Shown: in pieces, positions 1 through 6,825 of the stretch
Layout of the letters: each line of letters starts with the position of its first letter
Position numbering within the stretch: position 1 is the stretch's first letter
Assembly (NCBI GenBank): GCA_040307715.1
Contig: JAWRJC010000092.1
Location: 1 to 21,774 of the forward strand
DNA: 21,774 bases
From: RUG13615 sp040307715
Lineage (GTDB): Bacteria; Bacillota; Clostridia; Peptostreptococcales; Anaerovoracaceae
Direction of reading: 5' to 3'
Notes under the pieces: model-generated
The model's database searches: none
What the model was told of the DNA's origin: nothing
What the model saw: only the letters and a program-made list of their open reading frames with translations
Made by a program: the position numbers and the translations under genes

Positions 1-1377
1 GCGGTCGATGACGGCATGCGTGTGATCCTGGTCCGCCAGGAGACATCTCCGGAAGATCTGGCCGGCATGGTCAGCGCGCAGGGCATCCTGACCGCAAGAG
101 GCGGTATGACGTCCCATGCTGCAGTTGTTGCCAGAGGCATGGGCAAGTGCTGTGTCTCCGGTGCCGGTGAGATCAAAGTCGACGAGGAGAAAAAACTCCT
201 CACGATCGGTGACGAAGTCTTCGAAGAGGGTGATTTCCTCTCTCTTGACGGCACCACCGGCAATGTCTACGACGGAGAGATCGACACCGTTCCGCCTGAA
301 ATGAAAGGTGATTTCGGGACGATCATGAAGTGGGCGGATGATATCCGCACACTCAGCATCCGCACCAATGCGGACAATCCGCGTGACGCCAGACAGGCAG
401 TCGAATTCGGCGCGGAAGGCATCGGTCTGTGCCGCACGGAGCACATGTTCTTTGCGGACGACCGTATCTCGGCGATCCGGCGCATGATCCTCGCGGACAA
501 CGTGAAGGAAAGAAGGCGCGCGCTCGCTAGACTCCTGCCGTATCAGAAGCAGGATTTCATGGATATCTACAGTGTCATGGGCGACCGTCCGGTAACGATC
601 CGTCTGCTGGATCCGCCGCTCCACGAATTCATTCCGCATACGCAGACGGAGATCCGTGCGCTGGCGGAACAGTATAATCTGTCTTACGACAAACTCTCCA
701 GAAAGGTCCGTGAACTCGAGGAGTTCAACCCGATGCTCGGTCACCGCGGCTGCCGGCTGGCGGTCACGTATCCGGAGATCGCGGAGATGCAGACGGAAGC
801 CATCATCACGGCGGCGGTCGATCTCTTTCTCGAGACCGGACAGAAAGTCTCGCCGGAGATCATGATCCCGCTTGTCAGTCTGGATACAGAACTGGCCGCT
901 GTGAAAAAGGTCGTCGTCGAGACCGCCGAGTCCATCTTCGAGGCATCCGGCGTCAGACTGGACTATAAAGTGGGCACGATGATCGAGATCCCGCGGGCTG
1001 CCCTGACAGCGGACGAGATCGCCAAAGAAGCGGAGTTCTTCTCCTTCGGTACCAATGATCTGACGCAGATGACGTTTGGCTTCAGCCGTGACGACACAGG
1101 TAAGATCATCAAGGAGTACCGTGACAAGAACATTTTTGAAGCGGACCCGTTCCAGACGCTGGATCAGGGCGGTGTCGGCAAACTGGTCGAAATGGCGGCG
1201 CAGCTCGGCAGACAGGTGCGGCCGAATATCAAACTGGGGATCTGCGGCGAACACGGCGGCGATCCCAGGACGATCGACTTCTGCTACCGCGTCGGACTGG
1301 ACTATGTGTCCTGCTCACCGTTCCGTGTGCCGGTCGCAAGACTGGCGGCGGCGCAGGCGGTCGTCAACAATCAGTAA
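1..1377 (+). CDS. ppdK: Pyruvate, phosphate dikinase, C-terminal part (5' end outside window)
   Basis: Interconverts pyruvate, ATP and Pi with phosphoenolpyruvate, AMP and PPi in the cytoplasm. In anaerobes it often works in the glycolytic direction with PPi. The frame is open from base 1, and 458 residues are visible of a family length near 870-880. The fragment begins just before the central phosphohistidine domain: the GGMTSHAAVVARG motif puts the phosphorylated His at visible residue 39, with the regulatory Thr two residues earlier. The C-terminal PEP/pyruvate-binding TIM barrel follows, with RTEHMFF, SFGTNDLTQMTFGFSRDD and LGICGEHGGDP; Cys415 of the last motif is the expected acid-base catalyst. 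No disruption is visible. A hairpin terminator lies 50 bases after the TAA stop, so the next gene is a separate unit. Identification is essentially certain; only the N-terminal nucleotide-binding part is missing from view. Confidence 0.97.
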   Translation, partial: AVDDGMRVILVRQETSPEDLAGMVSAQGILTARGGMTSHAAVVARGMGKCCVSGAGEIKVDEEKKLLTIGDEVFEEGDFLSLDGTTGNVYDGEIDTVPPEMKGDFGTIMKWADDIRTLSIRTNADNPRDARQAVEFGAEGIGLCRTEHMFFADDRISAIRRMILADNVKERRRALARLLPYQKQDFMDIYSVMGDRPVTIRLLDPPLHEFIPHTQTEIRALAEQYNLSYDKLSRKVRELEEFNPMLGHRGCRLAVTYPEIAEMQTEAIITAAVDLFLETGQKVSPEIMIPLVSLDTELAAVKKVVVETAESIFEASGVRLDYKVGTMIEIPRAALTADEIAKEAEFFSFGTNDLTQMTFGFSRDDTGKIIKEYRDKNIFEADPFQTLDQGGVGKLVEMAAQLGRQVRPNIKLGICGEHGGDPRTIDFCYRVGLDYVSCSPFRVPVARLAAAQAVVNNQ

Positions 1378-1426
1378 CAGGCTGCCGGTCCTGTACATCC
1401 CGCCCGGCAGATCTGATAGGAATCCG

Positions 1427-1460
1427 AAGTGGGCCTCCCGATGCGGGGGCCCACTTTTTA
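1427..1460 (+). terminator. Rho-independent terminator after ppdK
   Basis: An 8-9 bp stem (AAGTGGGC paired with GCCCACTT, plus a few inner G-C pairs) is followed by TTTTT. It lies between ppdK and the PTS regulator and separates their transcription. Confidence 0.85.
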
Positions 1461-1461
1461 C

Positions 1462-1490
1462 TTGTTCTGGGTGTACAGTTATGCAATAAT
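1462..1490 (+). promoter_or_regulatory. Candidate promoter of the PTS regulator
   Basis: TTGTTC (1462-1467), a 17-base spacer and AATAAT (1485-1490), with TGC directly before the -10 making an extended -10. It starts immediately after the ppdK terminator and gives a leader of roughly 85 bases before the ATG at 1582. Confidence 0.5.
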
Positions 1491-1535
1491 GAATTTGCAC
1501 AGAATGGACCCGCAAAAGCACAGTTATTGCGCGAA

Positions 1536-1562
1536 GCACATGGCGTTACAGGCGGCATGTGC
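1536..1562 (+). other. Inverted repeat in the regulator's leader
   Basis: GCACATG (1536-1542) and CATGTGC (1556-1562) are perfect 7-base arms around a 13-base loop. The repeat lies between the candidate promoter and the ribosome-binding site of the PRD regulator. It could be a DNA operator or an RNA hairpin near the translation start. No T-run follows, so it is not a terminator. Function unknown. Confidence 0.35.
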
Positions 1563-1581
1563 GGGAAAGACAGGTGAGAGG

Positions 1582-3195
1582 ATGGAACTCAACGCCCGAA
1601 TGATCTGTATCCTGCAGGAGGTTGTCGAAGCACGGGATAAGGTGACCGTTGACCAGATCTGCAGCCGCAATGATATTTCTAAGCGGACGTTTTATTATGA
1701 TATCAAGAACGTCAACGCCTGGCTCCGGGAAAAGGGACTGCCGGAGATCGCGCTGCGCAGCGGTTCCTGCACCATTGATGCTGCGGTGGGAGATGCGCTG
1801 GGGGAGATCATCCGGCAGAACGACACGGAATACTTCATGTCGGTCGATGAGCGCAAGATCATGATGGCGATGTACATCGGCCTTGCGCAGGAGCGCGTTA
1901 GGATCCACGATTTTTGCGATCTATTCGACATCAGCAAGAACACCGTCCTGTCGGATATGAAGAGCATCCGCAGGGAACTGGCGGAACGCCACATCACGCT
2001 CCGGTTCGAGACAGAACGCGGGTACTTTTTCCACGGCAATGAGTATGCGATCCGCAACTACCTGTACGGGCAGTTCAAGAAGGTCCGGTCGATCAAAACG
2101 GGGCAGTATATCAGACGGTTTCTCAACGAACAGCTGGCAGGCATCGGCGGTGTGAAACGCGAGTACTGGGAATCGCTCAAAGAGTGCCTCGTCATCTATG
2201 AAGAAGCAGCCAACACAAGCATCGTTGAAAACGATACGGACGGCGGGACCTTCATCCTGACAGTTTCCTATCTGCGCCATGCACACGGGCATCTGTTCCG
2301 CGTCAACACCTCCCGGTCACAGCAGATCCGGACGACCCGCGCCTACAAGGGGGCGGAGAATCTGTTCCGGAAGATCGAAGAGTATGTGCAGCTCCCCGGC
2401 AGCGAGCAGGAGATCTGCTACGTGGCGCTGTGCTTTCTGGCGATGCAGAACTTTGATCCCGTGGCGACCGAGGGGCAGGATCCGGAGATGCTGGCATTCA
2501 CGGAGCGGTTCCTCACCAATATCGAAGCGAGCGGCATGGCCTCCTTCAGCGACAGAAACACGCTCAAAGGGCGCCTTGTCAACCACATCGCACCGATGAT
2601 CTACCGCATCACGTACGGGGTGCAGCTCGACAATCCTATCGCTGACAGTGTCAAGAGGGATTATAAAACGGCGTTCGAACTGGCAAGACAGGGGATCTGC
2701 CTGACCGACGAAAAACTGGCTGCGAAGATCACGGAAGACGAACTGTCCTATCTGGCGATCTATATCGCGGACGGGATCAAAAGCGAACTGCCGCAGGGGC
2801 CGCACAGCGGCAGGATCCTCGTGGTCTGCCCGGAAGGCGTTGCCACGGCGCTGCTGATCCGCGACCAGCTGGAGAGCCTGCTCGAATCGCATTACGTCTA
2901 CGATCTGACGTCTGTCAAGAATGTCACCGCGCTCGATCTGTCGCAGTATCTGCTGATCGTCACCGCCGCAAAAGGGGATCTGCCGCCGGAGAAAACGGTG
3001 CGGGTAGGGCTGTTCCTCAGCGAAGAGAACAAGCGCAGCATCCTGGAGCGGCTCGATCAGGAGAAAATCGAAGCGAAGATCCGTCCGCGGGAGATCATGG
3101 CGATCATCCGCCGGCACTGCGGCAGCCGCGTGCAGTCAATGACGGATCTGAATATCGAACTGCTGAACTATATCAATGCACACAGGAGTGAGTAG
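1582..3195 (+). CDS. PRD-domain transcriptional regulator with C-terminal EIIB-like domain (BglG/MtlR-type activator)
   Basis: A cytoplasmic regulator whose activity should be set by PTS phosphorylation. The 537 residues show an N-terminal HTH_11-like domain (about 5-55, with ISKRTFYYDIKNV as recognition helix), a second Mga-like HTH (about 88-135), two PRD domains (about 190-295 and 300-405) and a GatB-type EIIB-like domain (about 410-500) with a candidate phospho-Cys at 416 in VVCPEG. PRD2 keeps its first His (His334, NHIAPMIYR). The second position of each PRD, usually ALHxxG-like, reads ALCFLA and AIYIAD, so those His are missing. There is no C-terminal EIIA domain; a separate EIIA gene follows after 3 bases. 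The ATG at 1582 is preferred for its AGGTGAGAGG site; upstream in-frame ATGs lack one or lie in the ppdK terminator. The target operon is not in the window. Confidence 0.88.
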   Translation: MELNARMICILQEVVEARDKVTVDQICSRNDISKRTFYYDIKNVNAWLREKGLPEIALRSGSCTIDAAVGDALGEIIRQNDTEYFMSVDERKIMMAMYIGLAQERVRIHDFCDLFDISKNTVLSDMKSIRRELAERHITLRFETERGYFFHGNEYAIRNYLYGQFKKVRSIKTGQYIRRFLNEQLAGIGGVKREYWESLKECLVIYEEAANTSIVENDTDGGTFILTVSYLRHAHGHLFRVNTSRSQQIRTTRAYKGAENLFRKIEEYVQLPGSEQEICYVALCFLAMQNFDPVATEGQDPEMLAFTERFLTNIEASGMASFSDRNTLKGRLVNHIAPMIYRITYGVQLDNPIADSVKRDYKTAFELARQGICLTDEKLAAKITEDELSYLAIYIADGIKSELPQGPHSGRILVVCPEGVATALLIRDQLESLLESHYVYDLTSVKNVTALDLSQYLLIVTAAKGDLPPEKTVRVGLFLSEENKRSILERLDQEKIEAKIRPREIMAIIRRHCGSRVQSMTDLNIELLNYINAHRSE

Positions 3196-3198
3196 ACA

Positions 3199-3717
3199 AT
3201 GACAGAACGGATGGAAAACGCAGTGACTGAGAATGGGGCAATGTCTGCCAAGCTGAAGATGAGCGGGAAGATGACGCTCATCCGGCGGCGGTACCGCTCC
3301 GTGGAGGAACTGATCTGCGAGGCCGGAGGGACGGCTGTCGAACTGGGGTATGCGGAAGAAGGGTTCATCGAGGATGTGATCGACCGCGAACAGGAGTACC
3401 CGACCGGTCTCAATGCCGTGATGCCGATCGCGATCCCGCACGTGAGCACACACTGTCTCGATTCCTTTATGTCTGTCGTGACACTCGAAGAACCGCTGTT
3501 GTTTGAACCGATGGACGGGCGCGGCGACCCGCTGCCGGTACAGATCGTCTTTATGTTCGGATTGCTCGATCACCGCGATCAGGTGAAAGTCCTCAAGCGT
3601 CTGGCGCAGATGTTCAAGGATCAGGAGGCGCTGGAACAACTCCGCAGCGCGCAGACAGATGCAGCGGGCTGCAGGATCGTAGCGGAGTATCTCGGCGAAC
3701 TCGTGGAGATCGTTTAG
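3199..3717 (+). CDS. PTS EIIA component, fructose/mannitol/galactitol type (free-standing)
   Basis: A cytoplasmic phosphocarrier that takes phosphate from HPr on a histidine and passes it to an EIIB domain. It has 172 residues, typical of a single-domain PTS_EIIA_2 protein with a short N-terminal extension. The phospho-His is His81 in the VMPIAIPHVST motif, and the rest of the fold (MSVVTLEEPLLF, PVQIVFMFGLLD, LKRLAQMF) is in place. The start at 3199 has AGGAG about 10 bases upstream and follows the regulator's stop by 3 bases, so the two are cotranscribed and probably translationally coupled. A later in-frame ATG at 3241 would drop the extension. As the regulator has an EIIB-like domain and lacks EIIA, this protein is the natural candidate to phosphorylate it. 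No EIIB/EIIC permease is adjacent. Confidence 0.9.
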   Translation: MTERMENAVTENGAMSAKLKMSGKMTLIRRRYRSVEELICEAGGTAVELGYAEEGFIEDVIDREQEYPTGLNAVMPIAIPHVSTHCLDSFMSVVTLEEPLLFEPMDGRGDPLPVQIVFMFGLLDHRDQVKVLKRLAQMFKDQEALEQLRSAQTDAAGCRIVAEYLGELVEIV

Positions 3718-3748
3718 CGGGGACCGCCCCCGGGGAAGGAGAAGCGCC

Positions 3749-4018
3749 ATGGTCAGCGCAAAGTACACGATCCACAGTAAAGTGGGGCTGCATGCCAGAC
3801 CCGCGTCGATGCTGGTCAAAACAGCCAACGACTACGACAGCAGGGTCCATATACGCACAGCGGAAATGGACGTCGACGCAAAGAGCATTCTGTCCGTGAT
3901 GGTGCTCGGCGCCGGGTGCGGAGAGGAGATCGAGATCCTCGTGGACGGGCCGGATGAAGAGGAAGCGCTGCAGGCGATCCTTGCGACGCTGGACGGGTTC
4001 CTGGATAAATTCGACTGA
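3749..4018 (+). CDS. ptsH: HPr-family phosphocarrier protein
   Basis: An HPr protein of 89 residues, the usual size, which accepts phosphate from PEP via Enzyme I and hands it to EIIA proteins. His15 lies in VGLHARPAS, the phospho-acceptor. Ser46 lies in DAKSILSVMVLG, matching the HPr-kinase site of Gram-positive HPr, so both catalytic and regulatory sites are present. GGAAGGAG lies about 8 bases before the ATG. It is 31 bases after the EIIA gene and closes the cluster before a strong terminator. No Enzyme I gene follows. Whether this is the cell's general HPr or a paralogue dedicated to the neighbouring EIIA and regulator cannot be told from the window; Ser46 and the intact His site fit either. 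Confidence 0.93.
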   Translation: MVSAKYTIHSKVGLHARPASMLVKTANDYDSRVHIRTAEMDVDAKSILSVMVLGAGCGEEIEILVDGPDEEEALQAILATLDGFLDKFD

Positions 4019-4041
4019 AGAAGAGCCGGAAAAAGGTTCGG

Positions 4042-4068
4042 ATACCGGGCACCGCCCGGTATTTTTTT
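4042..4068 (+). terminator. Rho-independent terminator after the PTS cluster
   Basis: A perfect 9-bp stem (ATACCGGGC with GCCCGGTAT) and a 3-base loop are followed by an uninterrupted run of seven T. Confidence 0.93.
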
Positions 4069-4079
4069 AGAAAAAGCGC

Positions 4080-4107
4080 TTTACAAACCAAAAAGATTGT
4101 GTACAAT
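4080..4107 (+). promoter_or_regulatory. Candidate promoter of the peroxidase-OhrR operon
   Basis: TTTACA (4080-4085), a 16-base spacer and TACAAT (4102-4107). The -10 hexamer is the left arm of the OhrR-like inverted repeat, so a bound repressor would block RNA polymerase. The leader to the first ATG is about 90 bases. Confidence 0.6.
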
Positions 4108-4118
4108 TAAATTATACA
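4100..4118 (+). promoter_or_regulatory. OhrR-type operator (inverted repeat over the -10)
   Basis: TGTACAATT-A-AATTATACA is a 9-1-9 inverted repeat with one mismatch. Its core TACAATT-A-AATTATA differs by one base from the TACAATT-N-AATTGTA repeat that I recall as the OhrR site of Bacillus subtilis and Xanthomonas. It overlaps the -10 element of the promoter, and the operon's second gene encodes an OhrR homologue. Operator function is inferred from those two facts. Confidence 0.72.
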
Positions 4119-4123
4119 AAACC

Positions 4124-4139
4124 GTATAGAATGCTATAC
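4124..4139 (+). promoter_or_regulatory. Second inverted repeat downstream of the OhrR-like site
   Basis: GTATAG-AATG-CTATAC has perfect 6-base arms. It starts 6 bases after the OhrR-like operator, near or just past the expected transcription start. It may be a second operator half, a site for another regulator, or a small 5' hairpin in the mRNA. Confidence 0.4.
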
Positions 4140-4203
4140 GATCAACGGATACGAATGTGAAACGGAAGGCGCAAGAGCGATTCCCATAAGTAAGGAGCAT
4201 ACG

Positions 4204-4743
4204 ATGAACGTATATGATTTCACAGTTAAGAAACAGGATGGTACCGAGCAGCCCCTGCGCGATTTTGAAGGCAAACTTCTGCTGATCGTAAATACCGCCA
4301 CCGGCTGCGGGTTCACACCGCAGTATAAAGAACTCGAAGAATACTACGAAGAATTCAAAAACCAGGGATTTGAGATACTGGACTTCCCGTGCAACCAGTT
4401 CGCCGGACAGGCACCGGGCACCGACGAGGAGATCCATCAGTTCTGCACACTGAAGTACGATACCAAGTTCCCGCAGTTCTCGAAGATCGATGTCAATGGG
4501 GAAAATGCAGATCCGCTGTTCCAGTGGCTGACTGCCAACACGACCTTTAAAGGGTTCTCCGGTCCCTCGGGGATCGCGATGGGCGCGATGCTCAAGAAAA
4601 TCGACCCTGATTATAAGAACAACAGTGCTGTCAAGTGGAATTTCACCAAATTCCTGATCGACCGTGACGGGCAGATCCTGGCGCGCTTCGAACCGACCGA
4701 AAAAATGAAGAAGGTCCGTGAAGAGATCAAAGCGGCGCTGTAG
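4204..4743 (+). CDS. Glutathione peroxidase-family (Cys-type) peroxidase
   Basis: Reduces hydrogen peroxide or organic hydroperoxides in the cytoplasm; bacterial Cys-type members commonly use thioredoxin rather than glutathione. The length of 179 residues is normal. The peroxidatic Cys35 lies in NTATGCGFTPQY, where animal enzymes have selenocysteine. The other catalytic positions are visible: Gln65 in FPCNQFAGQ, and Trp145 and Asn146 in VKWNFTKFLI. Cys63 and Cys81 (QFCTLKY) are further candidates for disulfide chemistry. AAGGAGC precedes the ATG. It is the first gene of a five-gene unit whose second gene is an OhrR-type sensor, and an OhrR-like operator lies in its promoter, so induction by organic peroxide is expected. 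Confidence 0.93.
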   Translation: MNVYDFTVKKQDGTEQPLRDFEGKLLLIVNTATGCGFTPQYKELEEYYEEFKNQGFEILDFPCNQFAGQAPGTDEEIHQFCTLKYDTKFPQFSKIDVNGENADPLFQWLTANTTFKGFSGPSGIAMGAMLKKIDPDYKNNSAVKWNFTKFLIDRDGQILARFEPTEKMKKVREEIKAAL

Positions 4744-4800
4744 CAGACCGGCCGGGCAGCCGGGATGTGTGTCATGAACGCATAGCAGGAGGAGTCATCG

Positions 4801-5250
4801 ATGGCAGAGATAGAAAAGATAGATAAATACGACGTGCTGCGGCTGGATCATCAGTTGTGCTTTCCGCTCTATGCGTGCGCGAAGGAGATCGTGCGGCGGT
4901 ACAAACCGTTCCTCGATGAGATCGGCCTGACCTACACCCAGTACATCACCATGATGGTCCTATGGGAGAAGAAGCAGGTCTCCGTCAAAGAACTCGGCGA
5001 ATCGCTCTTTCTGGATTCCGGAACGCTGACACCGCTGCTCAAGAAAATGGAGCAGAAAGGGCTGCTTACCAGAGAGCGGTCGAAAGAGGATGAGCGCGTT
5101 CTGCTTGTAACCATCACGGAAGAAGGAGAAGCGCTGAAAGACCGGGCGGTGAACGTGCCAACGCAGCTGATGAGCTGTATCACGATGGATCCGGAAGATG
5201 CCGCCAAACTGTATGAACTATTGTATAAAGCACTTGGCGGGATGGCCTGA
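4801..5250 (+). CDS. ohrR: OhrR-type MarR family organic-hydroperoxide sensor/repressor
   Basis: A DNA-binding repressor released when its reactive cysteine is oxidised by organic hydroperoxide. The 149 residues follow B. subtilis OhrR closely as I remember it: LDHQLCFPLYA carries the sensing Cys20, with Tyr24 and Tyr34 at the positions that hydrogen-bond the Cys in OhrR. The winged-helix recognition region LDSGTLTPLLKKMEQKGLLTR is nearly the same as in OhrR, and the wing is SKEDERVLLVTIT. Besides Cys20 there are Cys26 and Cys126; the Cys20-Cys126 spacing resembles Cys22-Cys127 of the two-Cys Xanthomonas protein. GCAGGAGGAG precedes the ATG. It lies 57 bases after the peroxidase gene with no terminator between, so it probably autoregulates through the operator at 4100-4118. 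Confidence 0.88.
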   Translation: MAEIEKIDKYDVLRLDHQLCFPLYACAKEIVRRYKPFLDEIGLTYTQYITMMVLWEKKQVSVKELGESLFLDSGTLTPLLKKMEQKGLLTRERSKEDERVLLVTITEEGEALKDRAVNVPTQLMSCITMDPEDAAKLYELLYKALGGMA

Positions 5251-5279
5251 TCATTCTGCATGAAAGGAAGGGATCCTGT

Positions 5280-6383
5280 ATGGATCGCGAAAAGAGCATT
5301 GTCAAAGTCAGCATCGTTGGGATCGTGGTCAATCTGATCCTTGTCGCCTTCAAAGCAGCTGTCGGCTTCGTGACCGGCTCGATTGCCGTCATCCTGGATG
5401 CGGTCAACAATCTGAGTGACGCGCTTTCGTCGGTGATCACTATCATCGGCGCAAAGCTCGCCGGCCGGGCGCCGGACAAAAAGCATCCGTACGGACACGG
5501 GCGCATCGAGTACCTGAGTTCGGTCGTCATTGCCATCATGGTGCTGCTGGCAGGGGTGACCAGTTTCAAGGAATCGGTGGAGAAGATCCTGCATCCTGCG
5601 GCGGCGAACTACACGACAGTTTCGCTGATCATCATTGCCGCGGCTGTCCTGACCAAGTATTTCCTGGGGCGGTACGTATCGCGGCAGGGTAAAAAACTCA
5701 ATTCCCAGTCCCTGATCGCATCCGGCGCGGATGCCACGTTCGATGCGGTGCTGTCGTTCTCCACACTGGTGGCAGCGGCGGTCAGCCTGCTGTTCCACCT
5801 GAGTATCGAAGGCTATCTGGGTGTGATCATTTCGGTCGTGATCCTGAAGGCAGGCATAGAGATCCTTATGGAATCGGTCGGGAGCATCATCGGCCTGCGC
5901 GTCGACAGTGATCTGGCGGAAAGCCTCAAGGAGAAGGTCTGCAGCTTTGAACAGGTGCACGGCGCCTATGATCTGACGCTGCACAACTACGGTCCGGAAC
6001 GGATCATGGGGTCTGTGCACATCGAGGTCGATGACGCGCTGACGGCGCGGGAGATCCACTACCTGACCCGGAAGATCTCGGAAACCGTATACAGGGAATT
6101 CGGGATCATTCTGACGGTGGGGATCTATGCGGCCAATACGGATGATGACGAGTATGCAGTCATGAAAGAACACCTCAGCGAGATCATCCGGGAGCATCCG
6201 GAGATCCTGCAGATGCACGGCTACTATGCGGACAAAGAGAGGCATCTTGTGACGTTCGATCTGGTGATCGGCTTTGAGGCGGACGATGCGCAGGCATTGT
6301 GCAATACCGTGACAGCACAGATGAAAGAAGCGTTTCCGGCATACACGTTCTATGCCGTGGTCGACAGCGATGTCAGCGACTGA
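5280..6383 (+). CDS. Cation diffusion facilitator (CDF) metal exporter
   Basis: An inner-membrane divalent-metal/proton antiporter of 367 residues. The membrane half (about 10-215) has roughly six helices and the family signature KKHPYGHGRIEY after TM2. The C-terminal domain (about 220-367) is the usual cytoplasmic ferredoxin-like domain and is somewhat long. The transport-site residues are Asn43/Asp47 in TM2 (DAVNNLSDA) and Asp151/Asp155 in TM5 (ADATFD), giving NxxxD and DxxxD rather than the HxxxD of typical zinc exporters. Such His-free sites have been linked to manganese or iron, but the metal here is inference. The ATG follows GGAAGGGA and lies 29 bases after ohrR. No terminator intervenes, so it should be transcribed with the peroxidase. 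Confidence 0.92.
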   Translation: MDREKSIVKVSIVGIVVNLILVAFKAAVGFVTGSIAVILDAVNNLSDALSSVITIIGAKLAGRAPDKKHPYGHGRIEYLSSVVIAIMVLLAGVTSFKESVEKILHPAAANYTTVSLIIIAAAVLTKYFLGRYVSRQGKKLNSQSLIASGADATFDAVLSFSTLVAAAVSLLFHLSIEGYLGVIISVVILKAGIEILMESVGSIIGLRVDSDLAESLKEKVCSFEQVHGAYDLTLHNYGPERIMGSVHIEVDDALTAREIHYLTRKISETVYREFGIILTVGIYAANTDDDEYAVMKEHLSEIIREHPEILQMHGYYADKERHLVTFDLVIGFEADDAQALCNTVTAQMKEAFPAYTFYAVVDSDVSD

Positions 6384-6426
6384 CGGAACGGTATGCTTTG
6401 ATATGAAATGAAAGGAGAGATCCACA

Positions 6427-6825
6427 ATGAGTAAACTGAATGATTTCCTGACTGAAGCCGGCGTGTTTTTCCTGGCTACCGCGGACGGCGACCAGCCGAA
6501 ACTGCGGCCGCTCGGCGCGCATTTTGAGATGGACGGCAAGGTCCTGTTCGGTGTCGGTGATTTCAAAGATGTCTACAAGCAGCTCACCGCCAACCCGAAG
6601 ACCGAGATCGTCGCGGCAAAAGCGGACGGCAACTGGCTCCGCTACACCGGGAAAGCTGTCTTTGAAACGGATCCGAAGTATGCGGAGGCAATGCTCGACA
6701 TGATGCCGCAGCTCAGACAGATCTACAATGAAGAAACTGGCAACAAGATGATGGTCTTCCACCTGGAAGAGGCGGCTGCGCGCATCATCCCGATGATGGG
6801 TGAAGGAGAGGCGGTCGACTGCTAA
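6427..6825 (+). CDS. Pyridoxamine 5'-phosphate oxidase-like FMN-binding split-barrel protein
   Basis: A 132-residue single-domain protein of the PPOX-like flavin-binding split-barrel superfamily. The opening FLATADGDQPKLRPLGAHFEMDGKVLFGVGDFKDVYKQL-type layout (residues about 13-55) is typical of small clostridial members: a strand, an R-P-L/F turn, then a strand with G-x-G and a helix with K. The C-terminal part (KMMVFHLEEAAARI) completes the barrel. Members bind FMN or other flavins as dimers, and the physiological substrate is usually unknown. GGAGAG precedes the ATG. It lies 43 bases after the CDF gene and directly abuts the next gene, so it belongs to the peroxide-linked operon, where a redox role would fit. 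Confidence 0.82.
   Translation: MSKLNDFLTEAGVFFLATADGDQPKLRPLGAHFEMDGKVLFGVGDFKDVYKQLTANPKTEIVAAKADGNWLRYTGKAVFETDPKYAEAMLDMMPQLRQIYNEETGNKMMVFHLEEAAARIIPMMGEGEAVDC

Noticed and set aside
1429..1581. N-terminal extension of the PRD regulator to 1429
   Set aside because: That start lies in the ppdK terminator stem. The HTH domain begins right after the ATG at 1582, which has its own ribosome-binding site.
4102..4116. PerR or Fur box at the peroxidase promoter
   Set aside because: The 7-1-7 shape fits, but the bases match TACAATT/AATTGTA (OhrR) far better than TTATAAT/ATTATAA (PerR), and an OhrR gene is in the operon.
6384..6426. Cobalamin or other riboswitch ahead of the flavin protein/DUF1638 pair
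   Set aside because: The gap is only 43 bases and holds just a ribosome-binding site; there is no room for a riboswitch and no recognisable core.
4932..6566. Very long minus-strand open frame (544 codons) opposite ohrR and the CDF gene
   Set aside because: It is the antisense shadow of GC-rich genes. Its translation is rich in His, Asp, Arg and Gln without domain pattern, and it spans three well-identified + strand genes. The same applies to antisense frames at 2317-3117, 9716-10963, 11421-12620 and 20282-21094.
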